Origin: Coriobacteriales bacterium
GTDB taxonomy: Bacteria > Actinomycetota > Coriobacteriia > Coriobacteriales > UBA8131
Length of the DNA: 10,381 nt
Assembly: GCA_031282085.1 (NCBI GenBank)
Contig: JAITEK010000117.1
Span: forward strand, 1 to 10,381
Direction: 5' to 3'
In this document: one piece after another, positions 1 to 6,023 of the stretch
Layout of the letters: each line of letters starts with the position of its first letter
How positions within the stretch are numbered: position 1 is the first letter of the stretch
Program-made: the position numbers and the translations under genes
Notes under the pieces: generated by a model
The model's input: the letters and a program-made list of their open reading frames with translations, nothing else
The model's database searches: none
What the model was told of the DNA's origin: nothing

Positions 1-530
1 GCGCCTCGTCGCCCCAGCTCGCGCAGCTTCTCCTCAAGCAGGTCTGTGCGCATACCGTCTTCGTCGAGGGGAATAGTGTGGACGGTGGGTTGGTAGGCTG
101 AGAATGCCTGGAGGGCGCCGAGGTAGGTAGGTCCTTCTGTGATGATGGCGTCGCCGGGGTTGATGAAGGTCTTACCGAGCAGGTCGAGCCCCTGTTGGGC
201 GCCCGTGGTCACGGTGAGGTCCTCGGGGAGGATGGCTATGTTGAGGTCGCGCATGAGACGGCAGATCAACTCTTTGGTCTCGGGGCGTCCGGTGGTGTCG
301 CCGTACTGCAACCCGGCGATACCCTCCTGGAGGACGGCGTGGGCAGCGACCTCGCTTACTGTGTTGAGGGGCAGGCAGCGGATGTCGGGCATGCCGCCCG
401 AGAGCGATATGATGTCGGAACGCGAGGCGGCCGCAAACAGGTCGCGCACGGCGCTTGTACGCATGGTCTCCACACGTTTTGCGTAGAGGTCCATCCATTC
501 ATCGAACTGTATCAGTCCTGAGCCGCTCAT
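1..530 (-). CDS. PLP-dependent class I/II aminotransferase (LysN/2-aminoadipate transaminase-like), 3' end outside the window
   Basis: Fold-type I pyridoxal-phosphate aminotransferase; 176 N-terminal residues are visible and the PLP-lysine part lies beyond the left edge. Seen: SLSGGMPD at residues 42-49, LQYGDTTGRPETKELI at 74-89, TTGAQQGLDLLGK at 108-120 (the loop that holds the cofactor phosphate in this family) and GPTYLG at 133-138. This spacing is typical of the LysN/KAT-like group, which transfers amino groups between 2-oxoglutarate and 2-aminoadipate, aromatic or branched-chain amino acids; the substrate cannot be read from the sequence. No N-terminal GntR DNA-binding domain is present, so it is not a MocR regulator. 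The start is uncertain: in-frame ATGs lie at 530, 548 and 554. The last overlaps the stop of the upstream gene as ATGA, which would couple translation. An AGAGG abuts the ATG at 530. It is probably the third gene of the unit beginning at 1641. Confidence 0.87.
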   Translation of the reverse strand, partial: MSGSGLIQFDEWMDLYAKRVETMRTSAVRDLFAAASRSDIISLSGGMPDIRCLPLNTVSEVAAHAVLQEGIAGLQYGDTTGRPETKELICRLMRDLNIAILPEDLTVTTGAQQGLDLLGKTFINPGDAIITEGPTYLGALQAFSAYQPTVHTIPLDEDGMRTDLLEEKLRELGRRG

Positions 531-550
531 CCTCTGAATATACCACATCC

Positions 551-961
551 TCATCCCAGCAGGGTATTAACGAGGTCAACGGCTCGGATTAGTGCCGTGC
601 GGACACTTTGGACGGTATGGGGGCTGGAGGAGAGCCGCACCATCATGCGGCCCTGCGCGTGGTCGATCCAGGTGGTGTTGCCGGCCTGGGGACGAGAGGG
701 CGTCTCCTCAACGAGCAGGTCGATGGCGATATGCTCCACAAGATGGGGAAGGGTTGTGCCGACGAGCTTGTCGGCGAAACATCCGATGCCCTGTTGCTTG
801 CAGATATGGTGCGCGAGGGCGGGGCGACAGGCCAGTGCCGTGGCCGCGAGCTGCTCGCTCACACGCAGGCTGGGAGGCGTAACGCGAAGGGAGGCGCGCA
901 AAGAAGCGTCGGTGACCTCAAGGTTCTCGAGTACGAGTGCAAAAGGTGGCGAAGCGGGCAT
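551..961 (-). CDS. Small stand-alone protein resembling the N-terminal domain of cyanophycin synthetase (CphA1-N-like)
   Basis: A 136-residue protein with no signal peptide or membrane segment, so probably cytosolic. By eye it follows the CphA1 N domain along most of its length. The block PALAHHICKQQGIGCF (residues 47-62) matches the 'L..H.C..G..GF' region. GTTLPHLVEHIAIDLL (68-83) matches the conserved 'GT..GH..EH.ALEL' helix. A C-terminal strand and helix (about 104-135, ending AVDLVNTLL) match the end of the domain. H73, E76 and H77 form HxxEH, the inverted zinc motif of M16 peptidases; a metallopeptidase-like site has been described in the N domain of many CphA1 enzymes. The ATP-grasp and Mur-ligase-like domains of CphA1 are absent, and no cphA lies in the window. 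It starts 17 bases after the rlpA-like stop, so they are probably co-transcribed. Homology is inferred without an alignment tool. Function is unknown; peptidase or peptide binding is possible. Confidence 0.7.
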   Translation of the reverse strand: MPASPPFALVLENLEVTDASLRASLRVTPPSLRVSEQLAATALACRPALAHHICKQQGIGCFADKLVGTTLPHLVEHIAIDLLVEETPSRPQAGNTTWIDHAQGRMMVRLSSSPHTVQSVRTALIRAVDLVNTLLG

Positions 962-978
962 CTTCCCAGAAAGAGGGA

Positions 979-1641
979 TCAGGGAAGTATGCGGTACTGT
1001 ACCGTATACCAGCCGGTGTTGTTGCCAAGGGCGGAGGTAACGCCCATCTGGAAGTCGAAGGTGTCGGGGCGTCCGTCGTAGGGACCACGGTCATTTACCG
1101 TGACGACACAGGAGAGGCCGGTGCGGGGGCAGTAGAGCTCAAGCTGTGTTCCCAGAGGGAGGTTCTTGTGTGCTACGCCCATGCTCGTTGTTGTTGTCAG
1201 CGCGCCTGACGCCGTGTACTTGTTGAGGAAACCGTCGCCGGGAGTTGCATAGTTTGTGGCAAGGGTGGTAATCCACTCGCCATCTTCCGCCGCGGGAGCC
1301 GCTGCGGGCGCGGCAGGCGTGGAGGCAACCGGCGTCGGTGTTGGTGCAGGGGCTTCGGACTCGACGGTGGCGACCGAGCGTGCAATCGGCTCAACCAAGT
1401 CGGTTGTTTGTGGCGGAGCGTCTTCGGTGGCAAGCGATGCGACCGCGAACTTGTTCTCCGATGCGACCGGAACCGCAGGCGGAGCACTCTGGATACGTCC
1501 AACACCTAATACTTTGGTTGAAGCTATCGGCACAAAGTCAGCGAACGCCAAAGTGGCGCCCGTGGCCGCAAAGAGCAGGGAAAGCGTGACGGCTACTGCC
1601 GTCCGAGCTATTCCCTTGTCTATCCTCCCGTTAAATCCCAC
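979..1641 (-). CDS. Secreted RlpA-like double-psi beta-barrel protein (possible lytic transglycosylase)
   Basis: Exported protein with a C-terminal RlpA/DPBB domain, a family that binds or cleaves septal peptidoglycan. I chose the GTG at 1641 (220 residues). A GGAG lies 7 bases upstream at 1649-1652, and this start gives a normal signal peptide: basic n-region (NGRIDKGIAR), hydrophobic core and an AFA cleavage site near residues 32-34. Longer starts add a poorly supported 38-residue extension. After cleavage come about 60 loosely conserved residues, a Pro/Ala/Thr linker (about 97-118) and the barrel (about 125-220). Visible motifs are GVAHKNLPLGT (H158) and VNDRGPYDGR (D184), the positions of the His and Asp needed for activity in Pseudomonas RlpA. 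C171 and C178 bracket a turn and could form a disulfide. No lipobox and no SPOR domain are seen, unlike Gram-negative RlpA. First gene of the left minus-strand unit. Confidence 0.85.
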   Translation of the reverse strand: MGFNGRIDKGIARTAVAVTLSLLFAATGATLAFADFVPIASTKVLGVGRIQSAPPAVPVASENKFAVASLATEDAPPQTTDLVEPIARSVATVESEAPAPTPTPVASTPAAPAAAPAAEDGEWITTLATNYATPGDGFLNKYTASGALTTTTSMGVAHKNLPLGTQLELYCPRTGLSCVVTVNDRGPYDGRPDTFDFQMGVTSALGNNTGWYTVQYRILP

Positions 1642-1664
1642 AATCACACTCCAAAACCGGCGCT

Positions 1665-1688
1665 CACATCGAAGGGGGTTCCGATGTG
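1665..1688 (-). promoter_or_regulatory. Hairpin in the rlpA-like leader
   Basis: Perfect 7-base stem, CACATCG (1665-1671) with CGATGTG (1682-1688), around a 10-base loop that reads GAACCCCCTT on the minus strand. It ends 24 bases before the chosen GTG and lies wholly inside the predicted 5' leader. There is no T-run after it, so it is not a terminator. I could not match it to the ydaO (c-di-AMP) riboswitch that controls some wall hydrolase genes. Role unknown. Confidence 0.4.
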
Positions 1689-1710
1689 GATCAGGCAGCG
1701 GCTCTGATTG

Positions 1711-1740
1711 ATTACTTGGTTTATACTGCCTTGTTGTCAA
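1711..1740 (-). promoter_or_regulatory. Candidate sigma-70 type promoter for the rlpA-like unit
   Basis: On the minus strand a perfect TTGACA (1735-1740) is followed after 18 bases by AGTAAT (1711-1716), a 4/6 match to the -10 box. Transcription would begin near 1703, giving a leader of about 60 bases that contains the 1665-1688 hairpin. A TATAAA at 1723-1728 is too close to the -35 to pair with it. Confidence 0.45.
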
Positions 1741-1790
1741 TGCCTCGCCCATCAAAAACGCTCATTAAACAGACGATTCTATACTTCTGA

Positions 1791-1813
1791 CAAAACAAGC
1801 CGTCAAAACGGCT
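1791..1813 (-). terminator. Rho-independent terminator, probably of the pspC pair
   Basis: On the minus strand AGCCGT (1808-1813) pairs with ACGGCT (1798-1803) around a TTTG loop (1804-1807). The T-rich tail TGTTTTG (1791-1797) follows at once. It lies about 145 bases after the second pspC stop and upstream of the rlpA-like promoter, so it would separate the two units. Confidence 0.55.
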
Positions 1814-1957
1814 ATTAAGGTATTCTACACTAAGCGGTGAGCCTTGGGGCGTGAAATGGGACTTGACTTTTTGAGCGTGCATGTTATGGCGGCAGGATAC
1901 TCAAAAATATAGGGTGAAACAGCAGAACTATAATGGATATTCATAAAAAATACTCAA

Positions 1958-2383
1958 TTACATCCAACTGTTAAAGCGCGGGGTGTTCGGTGGAAGGATG
2001 ACCCAGAGCACGATATACAGAGGGATGACGATATACCAGCAGAGCACGGCAAGCATCAAGGTGATTATGCGTACAGCAGCATAATCGGCGTTTAGGTATT
2101 CAGCAATGCCTCCGCAGACTCCGGCAATCTTCCTGCTGCGCGTCGAGCGATACAACTTCCTGTCTTTGGGAAGACTGAGCTTGTCCTTCCGTGAGGCGAT
2201 CACGAGGAAAAGCCCCAAGGCGATGACGATCAGCGAACCCAGTATCCCCGCGGCGACTCCGATGAACCTCCACAATCCCTCAAGGAAGTTCCCAAAGAAG
2301 TGTTCGGCGAGCTGCCAGATTCCCAGGAGCACAAGGATGCCGCCGATTATGAGTGCTACTTTGTTTTTGTCAGAACCCTGCAT
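1958..2383 (-). CDS. PspC-domain membrane protein, C-terminal PspC
   Basis: 141 residues. Two membrane helices (about 9-26 and 41-63) are followed by a short basic stretch (SRKDKLSLPKDRK) and a C-terminal PspC domain (about 75-133). The PspC domain is recognised by KLYRSTRSRKIAGVCGGIAEYL, then a hydrophobic helix ending in VLWVILPP. PspC domains are found in envelope stress systems (phage shock protein PspC, LiaF-related proteins), where they sense membrane state and pass it to a partner. No partner kinase, regulator or PspA is in the window. The start ATG has GGGG about 8 bases upstream, within a small hairpin. The gene follows the other pspC gene by 26 bases, so they form one unit. The domain order is the reverse of that neighbour. 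Confidence 0.88.
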   Translation of the reverse strand: MQGSDKNKVALIIGGILVLLGIWQLAEHFFGNFLEGLWRFIGVAAGILGSLIVIALGLFLVIASRKDKLSLPKDRKLYRSTRSRKIAGVCGGIAEYLNADYAAVRIITLMLAVLCWYIVIPLYIVLWVILPPNTPRFNSWM

Positions 2384-2384
2384 G

Positions 2385-2399
2385 GTTACGCCCCGTAAC
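2385..2399 (-). promoter_or_regulatory. Hairpin over the ribosome binding site of the second pspC gene
   Basis: Perfect inverted repeat GTTACG (2385-2390) and CGTAAC (2394-2399) with a 3-base loop, one base from the start codon at 2383. On the minus strand the G-rich Shine-Dalgarno-like bases sit in the loop and its edge. Pairing could lower initiation unless ribosomes leaving the upstream gene (stop at 2410) melt it. Confidence 0.4.
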
Positions 2400-2409
2400 G
2401 TCCGCGCCG

Positions 2410-3420
2410 TCAGTTAAAAGGGAAGAAGCCGCCCCAAGGAGGATGTTCCTCTGGCAGCGAGAAGGATGGAAGGAACAGGAAAACCTCGTTGATGTGCCCG
2501 AAGTTCCAAACGCCGAAAACCAAAGCCGACGAGAAAAGCAGCGAACCGAGCAGATTGAAGAAACTCCGCTTGGTTGCGTTGCCGATGATGGAGAGCCCCA
2601 GTACCACGAGGAGCACCGGCCACAGATAGTAGAACATGTGGATGAAGACGGCGGTGACGATGATGTCGAGCACCCAGAACTGCAACACCATCCCGACCGT
2701 GATGAGGCAGATGGCGTGGCCCGCCCGCACAAGACTCCAGCCTCTGTTGCCGGGGGTGCACAGCGTCATGAAGCCGGCGATGACGATGACGAGTGGCCAG
2801 AGACTCCAGACCGACGCATCGAGCAAGGTGTCGAAAAGGGCAAGGAGCCCTATGCTCACCAGCAGTATGCCGAGCATGACGCCCGTACGGATGTGCCGCG
2901 GCCGTTGGGAGTTGCGTGCGGAGGAACCGGTGGGGCCAACGGCGTCATAGGCCTGGGGGTTGCTGGCGGTGTAGGCGCAGCCGGGCGCCGTCGCCGTGAA
3001 AGCCGCACCTGCCGCACCCGCACCCGCCGCACCCGCCACCGTGTCGTCACCCATGGCGGTGGCAAAAGCGGTTGCCCCTCCGTCTGCCCTGGTTGTTGAG
3101 GTGGCGTTGGGGGCGGTGGCCGAAGCCGCGCCATGAGCGGCAGAAGAAGCGGCGTCGTCCGCGTTTGCGGATGGTGAGGCGTGCGCCTGTGAGGGGCTGG
3201 CCTTCACATCTATATAGGAAGGGTAGTCGTCGGTGCGTTTGGGCATGACGACCATCGCGATGATGTAGGCAAAAGCCGGAAAGCCGAAGCCGATGAGGAC
3301 AACGATTACCGACAGTATGCGTATAAGCGTGGGGTCGAGCTCAAAATACTCCGCGATGCCGCCGCAGACGCCAGCGACAACGGGCTCGTCACTTTTGTAG
3401 AGTCGCTTATTCGTGTTCAT
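2410..3420 (-). CDS. PspC-domain membrane protein with N-terminal PspC and C-terminal multi-helix region
   Basis: 336 residues from the ATG at 3420, which has GGGA about 9 bases upstream; a TTG three codons earlier is less likely. Residues 4-61 are a PspC domain (KRLYKS, VVAGVCGGIAEYFELDPTLI, a membrane helix, then MVVMPKR). Residues 62-178 are a disordered-looking Ala/Ser/Thr/Gly-rich linker with runs such as AGAAGAGAAGAA. Residues 181-306 contain about five hydrophobic segments (181-200, 207-222, 231-250, 251-279, 288-306), like LiaF or DUF5668-type membrane regions. The C-terminus ends in aromatic and proline residues (HPPWGGFFPFN). The likely role is a membrane stress sensor or a modulator of a two-component system; this is family knowledge, since no kinase or regulator is adjacent. 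First gene of the pspC pair, divergent from glmU. Confidence 0.88.
   Translation of the reverse strand: MNTNKRLYKSDEPVVAGVCGGIAEYFELDPTLIRILSVIVVLIGFGFPAFAYIIAMVVMPKRTDDYPSYIDVKASPSQAHASPSANADDAASSAAHGAASATAPNATSTTRADGGATAFATAMGDDTVAGAAGAGAAGAAFTATAPGCAYTASNPQAYDAVGPTGSSARNSQRPRHIRTGVMLGILLVSIGLLALFDTLLDASVWSLWPLVIVIAGFMTLCTPGNRGWSLVRAGHAICLITVGMVLQFWVLDIIVTAVFIHMFYYLWPVLLVVLGLSIIGNATKRSFFNLLGSLLFSSALVFGVWNFGHINEVFLFLPSFSLPEEHPPWGGFFPFN
3001..3041 (-). repeat. Short degenerate tandem repeat in the pspC linker
   Basis: Imperfect GC-rich units of 6 to 9 bases, built on GGTGCGGC on the minus strand, encode Gly/Ala in the linker of the first pspC gene. Such repeats can change length by slippage without disturbing the flanking domains if whole codons are gained or lost. 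Confidence 0.5.
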
Positions 3421-3513
3421 GGGAGGCAATCCCGTTTCAAATCAAGAGTCAAAATCGGCGTCCCCTTCGAGGTGTCCCTTTCGTGAAGTCAATAGTGCAG
3501 TATATGACAAAAG

Positions 3514-3557
3514 GAGTACAGCGCCTGTTGTCATCTTGTAAAGCAACAGGTGTACTC
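3514..3557. repeat. Long bulged inverted repeat in the glmU/pspC divergent region
   Basis: GAGTACA (3514-3520) pairs with TGTACTC (3551-3557), and CCTGTTG (3524-3530) pairs with CAACAGG (3544-3550). This gives 14 perfect base pairs broken only by a GCG bulge (3521-3523), with a 13-base loop. A candidate plus-strand promoter overlaps it: TTGTCA (3528-3533), 17 bases, TGTACT (3551-3556). On the minus strand CTTTTG follows the stem. It could be an operator, a leader structure or a weak minus-strand terminator; I cannot decide. Confidence 0.55.
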
Positions 3558-3574
3558 GCGTCACCCTGTAACCG

Positions 3575-3583
3575 TGGTACTAT
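3575..3583 (+). promoter_or_regulatory. Candidate extended -10 promoter of glmU
   Basis: TG-G-TACTAT (3575-3583) fits an extended -10 element, with TACTAT matching 5 of 6 consensus bases. No good -35 is seen at 16-19 bases, as is common with extended -10 promoters. Transcription would start near 3590, about 23 bases before the glmU start, which has AAAGGA as ribosome binding site. Confidence 0.5.
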
Positions 3584-3612
3584 AGACAGACAGTCCAAAC
3601 GAAAGGATTTCT

Positions 3613-5064
3613 ATGCCCTTCTCTACGCTCGTCCTTGCTGCCGGCGCGGGCACTCGGATGAGATCAGCCCGCGCAAAAGTCGCCCATGAACTCTTAGGCA
3701 AACCACTTATCCGCTGGGTAATCGACGCGGCAAAGGCCGCGGGCAGCAGCAACATCATCACCATTGTCGGGCACGCACGCGAGCAGGTCATCGGCCTGGT
3801 CGAGGCGGACACCATCGTCGTGGCGCAGGATGAGCGCCTGGGTACCGGACATGCCATCATGGTGGCGCGCGACGTGCTCGCTCGCACAGACGCCCCGTCT
3901 TCTCTCGTTGTCCTCTGCGGCGACACGCCCCTCATCACCTCCGAGACCATCGCCGCGCTCGTTGCCTCTCAGCAGGAGAGCAACGCCGCCGTCTGCGTGC
4001 TCACGCACATCCTCAGCGATCCGACGAACTATGGGCGCGTCATCCGTGACGAGACGGGCAACGTGCTGCGCATCGTTGAGGAGAAGGACGCCACCGCTGC
4101 CGAGCGCGCCGTTACAGAATGTAACAGCGGCGCCTACTGCTTTAACGTGCCCGTGCTGCTGGAGAGCCTGGGGCAGTTGCGCAACGACAACGCCCAGGGT
4201 GAGTATTACCTCACAGACGTTGTCGGCATCTGCGTGGCCCAGGGCCTTGCTGTTAAGGCGCACGTCGTGGATGCTGAAGAGACCCAGGGCATCAATAGCC
4301 GGGTGCAGCTGGCTCAGGCTACCGCGTCGATGCAGCGGCGCATCAACACCGCTCACATGACCGCCGGCGTGACCATGCTCAACCCCGACCTGGTCTGGAT
4401 CGGCCCGGATGTCCGCCTGCAAAGTGACGTTGAGCTGCTCCCGCTCACCTTTCTCACCGGCACCACAACGGTGGCGAGTGGCAGCGTCATCGGGCCCAAC
4501 AGCCGGATAAGCGACAGCGCCATCGGGCACGATTGCACGGTGGAGGAGAGCGTGCTCGTGGATGTGGTGCTTGAGGAGGGCGTGAGCTGCGGCCCGCGCG
4601 CCTACCTGCGACCCGGCACCCTCATGAAGGCTGGATCCAAGGCGGGCGCCCACGTTGAGATCAAGAACTCGACCATCGGGCGCAACAGCAAGGTGCCGCA
4701 CCTCAGCTACATGGGGGACGCGCATCTCGGCGAGGGCGTGAACATAGGCGCCGGCTCCATCACCTGCAATTACGATGGTTTTGAGAAGAACTCGACGGTG
4801 ATAGGCGACCGCGCCTTCATCGGCTCCGATACCATGCTCGTTGCCCCCGTGACGTTGGGGGAGGACACGGTGACGGGGGCGGGGAGCGTTATCACCGAGG
4901 ACGTGCCGAGCGGCGCGTTGGCCCTCGAGCGCAGCAGGCAGCACGTTGTTAAGGGTTGGGTGCACAAGCACACCCGGCGTACCGAGCGCAGGGAGCGTGC
5001 CGAACATACCGAAAAGGACGGCAAGGGGAAGAATCAACCGCATAAGAAGGAGAACGCGCAATGA
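3613..5064 (+). CDS. glmU: Bifunctional GlmU: glucosamine-1-phosphate acetyltransferase / GlcNAc-1-phosphate uridylyltransferase
   Basis: Cytosolic enzyme making UDP-GlcNAc for peptidoglycan: the C-terminal domain acetylates glucosamine-1-P with acetyl-CoA, and the N-terminal domain transfers UMP from UTP. N-terminal Rossmann domain: LAAGAGTRM (8-16), K22, QDERLGTGHA (72-81), LCGDTPL (101-107, metal ligand D104), YGRVIRD (140-146), EEKDA (156-160), ECNSGAY (169-175), GEYYLTD (196-202). The C-terminal left-handed beta-helix has hexapeptide repeats from about 255 to 445 and the known acetyltransferase residues R333, K351, H363, Y366, N377 and K392, at the same numbers as in E. coli. At 483 residues it is slightly longer than usual (about 456) because of a charged tail (451-483) rich in Lys, Arg and Glu. 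The usual Pro before the N-terminal lysine (PKV) is Ala here (AKV). The stop overlaps the prs start. Confidence 0.97.
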   Translation: MPFSTLVLAAGAGTRMRSARAKVAHELLGKPLIRWVIDAAKAAGSSNIITIVGHAREQVIGLVEADTIVVAQDERLGTGHAIMVARDVLARTDAPSSLVVLCGDTPLITSETIAALVASQQESNAAVCVLTHILSDPTNYGRVIRDETGNVLRIVEEKDATAAERAVTECNSGAYCFNVPVLLESLGQLRNDNAQGEYYLTDVVGICVAQGLAVKAHVVDAEETQGINSRVQLAQATASMQRRINTAHMTAGVTMLNPDLVWIGPDVRLQSDVELLPLTFLTGTTTVASGSVIGPNSRISDSAIGHDCTVEESVLVDVVLEEGVSCGPRAYLRPGTLMKAGSKAGAHVEIKNSTIGRNSKVPHLSYMGDAHLGEGVNIGAGSITCNYDGFEKNSTVIGDRAFIGSDTMLVAPVTLGEDTVTGAGSVITEDVPSGALALERSRQHVVKGWVHKHTRRTERRERAEHTEKDGKGKNQPHKKENAQ

Positions 5065-6023
5065 CCGAAGTCACAAAGAACCTCAAGTTGTATTCCGGCA
5101 GGAGCAATCCGGAGCTGGCGGAGAAGATCGCCGACATGATGGAGGTGAAGTTGGGCAAGATCAAGCTCACCACCTTTAAGAACGGTGAGATATACGCCCG
5201 TTATCTGGAGAGCGTGCGGGGCTGTGACGTCTTTATCGTCCAGTCCGTCTCCGGGTCGGTCAACGACGCGCTCATGGAGTTGCTCATCATGGCCGACGCC
5301 GCCAAGCGCGCCTCTGCCCGCACCGTGACTGCCGTTATCACGCACTACGGGTACTCCCGCCAGGACAAGAAGTCCGCCTCGCGTGAGCCCATCACGGCCA
5401 AGCTCGTCGCCAACCTCCTCACGGTGGCCGGTGTTAACCGCACCATCACCATCGACCTGCACCAGGGGCAGATACAGGGCTTCTTCGACTCGCCGGTCAA
5501 CCACCTCACGGCGCTCCCCATCTTTGCGGATTACTTCGGCGACAAGGGCCTGGAGAATGTCTGCGTCGTCTCGCCCGATGTAGGGCGCGCAAAAGCAGCG
5601 AAGAAGCTCGCTGACATGCTCGGCGCCGATTTGGCCATCATGCACAAATCCCGCCCCGATCACAACGTCGCCGAGGTCTCAAGCGTCATCGGTAACGTAA
5701 AGGACAAGACCTGCATTCTCAACGACGACATGATCGACACGGCCGGTTCCATCGAGGCAGCCGTGCGGACCCTCAAGCGCGAAGGGGCGCTTGCGGTCTA
5801 TATCTGCGCGACGCACGGTTTGTTCTCCGGGCCGGCTTACGAGCGTCTCGCCTCGTCCGCTGTTGAGGAAGTTGTGATCTGCGACACGGTGCCGGTGCCG
5901 GCCGAGCGCCAAAACGGCAGGATAAAGGTCGTTACGGTCGCACCTCTGCTCGCCAACGCCATCATGAACGTTTATCTGGAGGCTTCGGTCTCCGAGCTGT
6001 TTGACCCCGAGTTCCAACTCTGA
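5061..6023 (+). CDS. prs: Ribose-phosphate pyrophosphokinase (PRPP synthetase)
   Basis: Transfers pyrophosphate from ATP to ribose-5-phosphate to make PRPP for purine, pyrimidine, NAD, histidine and tryptophan synthesis. It has 320 residues, the normal class I length. Visible: FKNGEIYARYLESVRG (39-54); the flexible catalytic loop region HYGYSRQDKKSASREP (95-110); the cation-binding motif DLHQGQIQGFF (132-142); VVSPDVGRAKAAKKLA (169-184); and the ribose-5-phosphate loop NDDMIDTAGS (221-230). Its ATG overlaps the glmU stop by four bases (ATGA), so translation is probably coupled; the glmU-prs order also occurs in Gram-positive bacteria such as Bacillus subtilis. Its own stop shares one base with the pth start. 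Nothing in the sequence looks abnormal. Confidence 0.97.
   Translation: MTEVTKNLKLYSGRSNPELAEKIADMMEVKLGKIKLTTFKNGEIYARYLESVRGCDVFIVQSVSGSVNDALMELLIMADAAKRASARTVTAVITHYGYSRQDKKSASREPITAKLVANLLTVAGVNRTITIDLHQGQIQGFFDSPVNHLTALPIFADYFGDKGLENVCVVSPDVGRAKAAKKLADMLGADLAIMHKSRPDHNVAEVSSVIGNVKDKTCILNDDMIDTAGSIEAAVRTLKREGALAVYICATHGLFSGPAYERLASSAVEEVVICDTVPVPAERQNGRIKVVTVAPLLANAIMNVYLEASVSELFDPEFQL

Larger units (their letters stand above)
1642..1957. other. Intergenic region between the pspC pair and the rlpA-like gene
   Basis: 316 bases without a convincing gene. Reading on the minus strand it holds the probable terminator of the pspC genes (1791-1813), a candidate promoter for the rlpA-like gene (1711-1740), a leader hairpin (1665-1688) and the ribosome binding site (1649-1652). 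An 8-base inverted repeat (TTTTTGAG at 1868-1875, CTCAAAAA at 1900-1907) with a 24-base spacer is unexplained. The stretch 1814-1957 is noticeably richer in A and T than the genes around it. Confidence 0.7.

Noticed and set aside
139..521. Plus-strand frames opposite the aminotransferase
   Set aside because: The minus-strand frame gives the aminotransferase cofactor and substrate motifs. The plus-strand frames have none.
597..1209. Plus-strand frames opposite the CphA1-N-like and rlpA-like genes
   Set aside because: They have no recognisable domain and inconsistent composition, and the minus strand carries conserved motifs with operon spacing.
1642..1860. ydaO (c-di-AMP) riboswitch upstream of the rlpA-like gene
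   Set aside because: This would fit the biology, but I could not find the conserved core segments such as the GGGGACCCA-like strand on the minus strand.
2353..3099. Plus-strand open frame opposite the first pspC gene (248 codons)
   Set aside because: Its composition is charged and repetitive and mirrors the Ala-rich linker and membrane helices of the minus-strand gene. No ribosome binding site or motif is present.
3694..5061. Long minus-strand open frame opposite glmU (455 codons)
   Set aside because: It is a shadow of the GC-rich glmU codons. The translation is low in recognisable motifs, while the plus strand has every GlmU catalytic residue.
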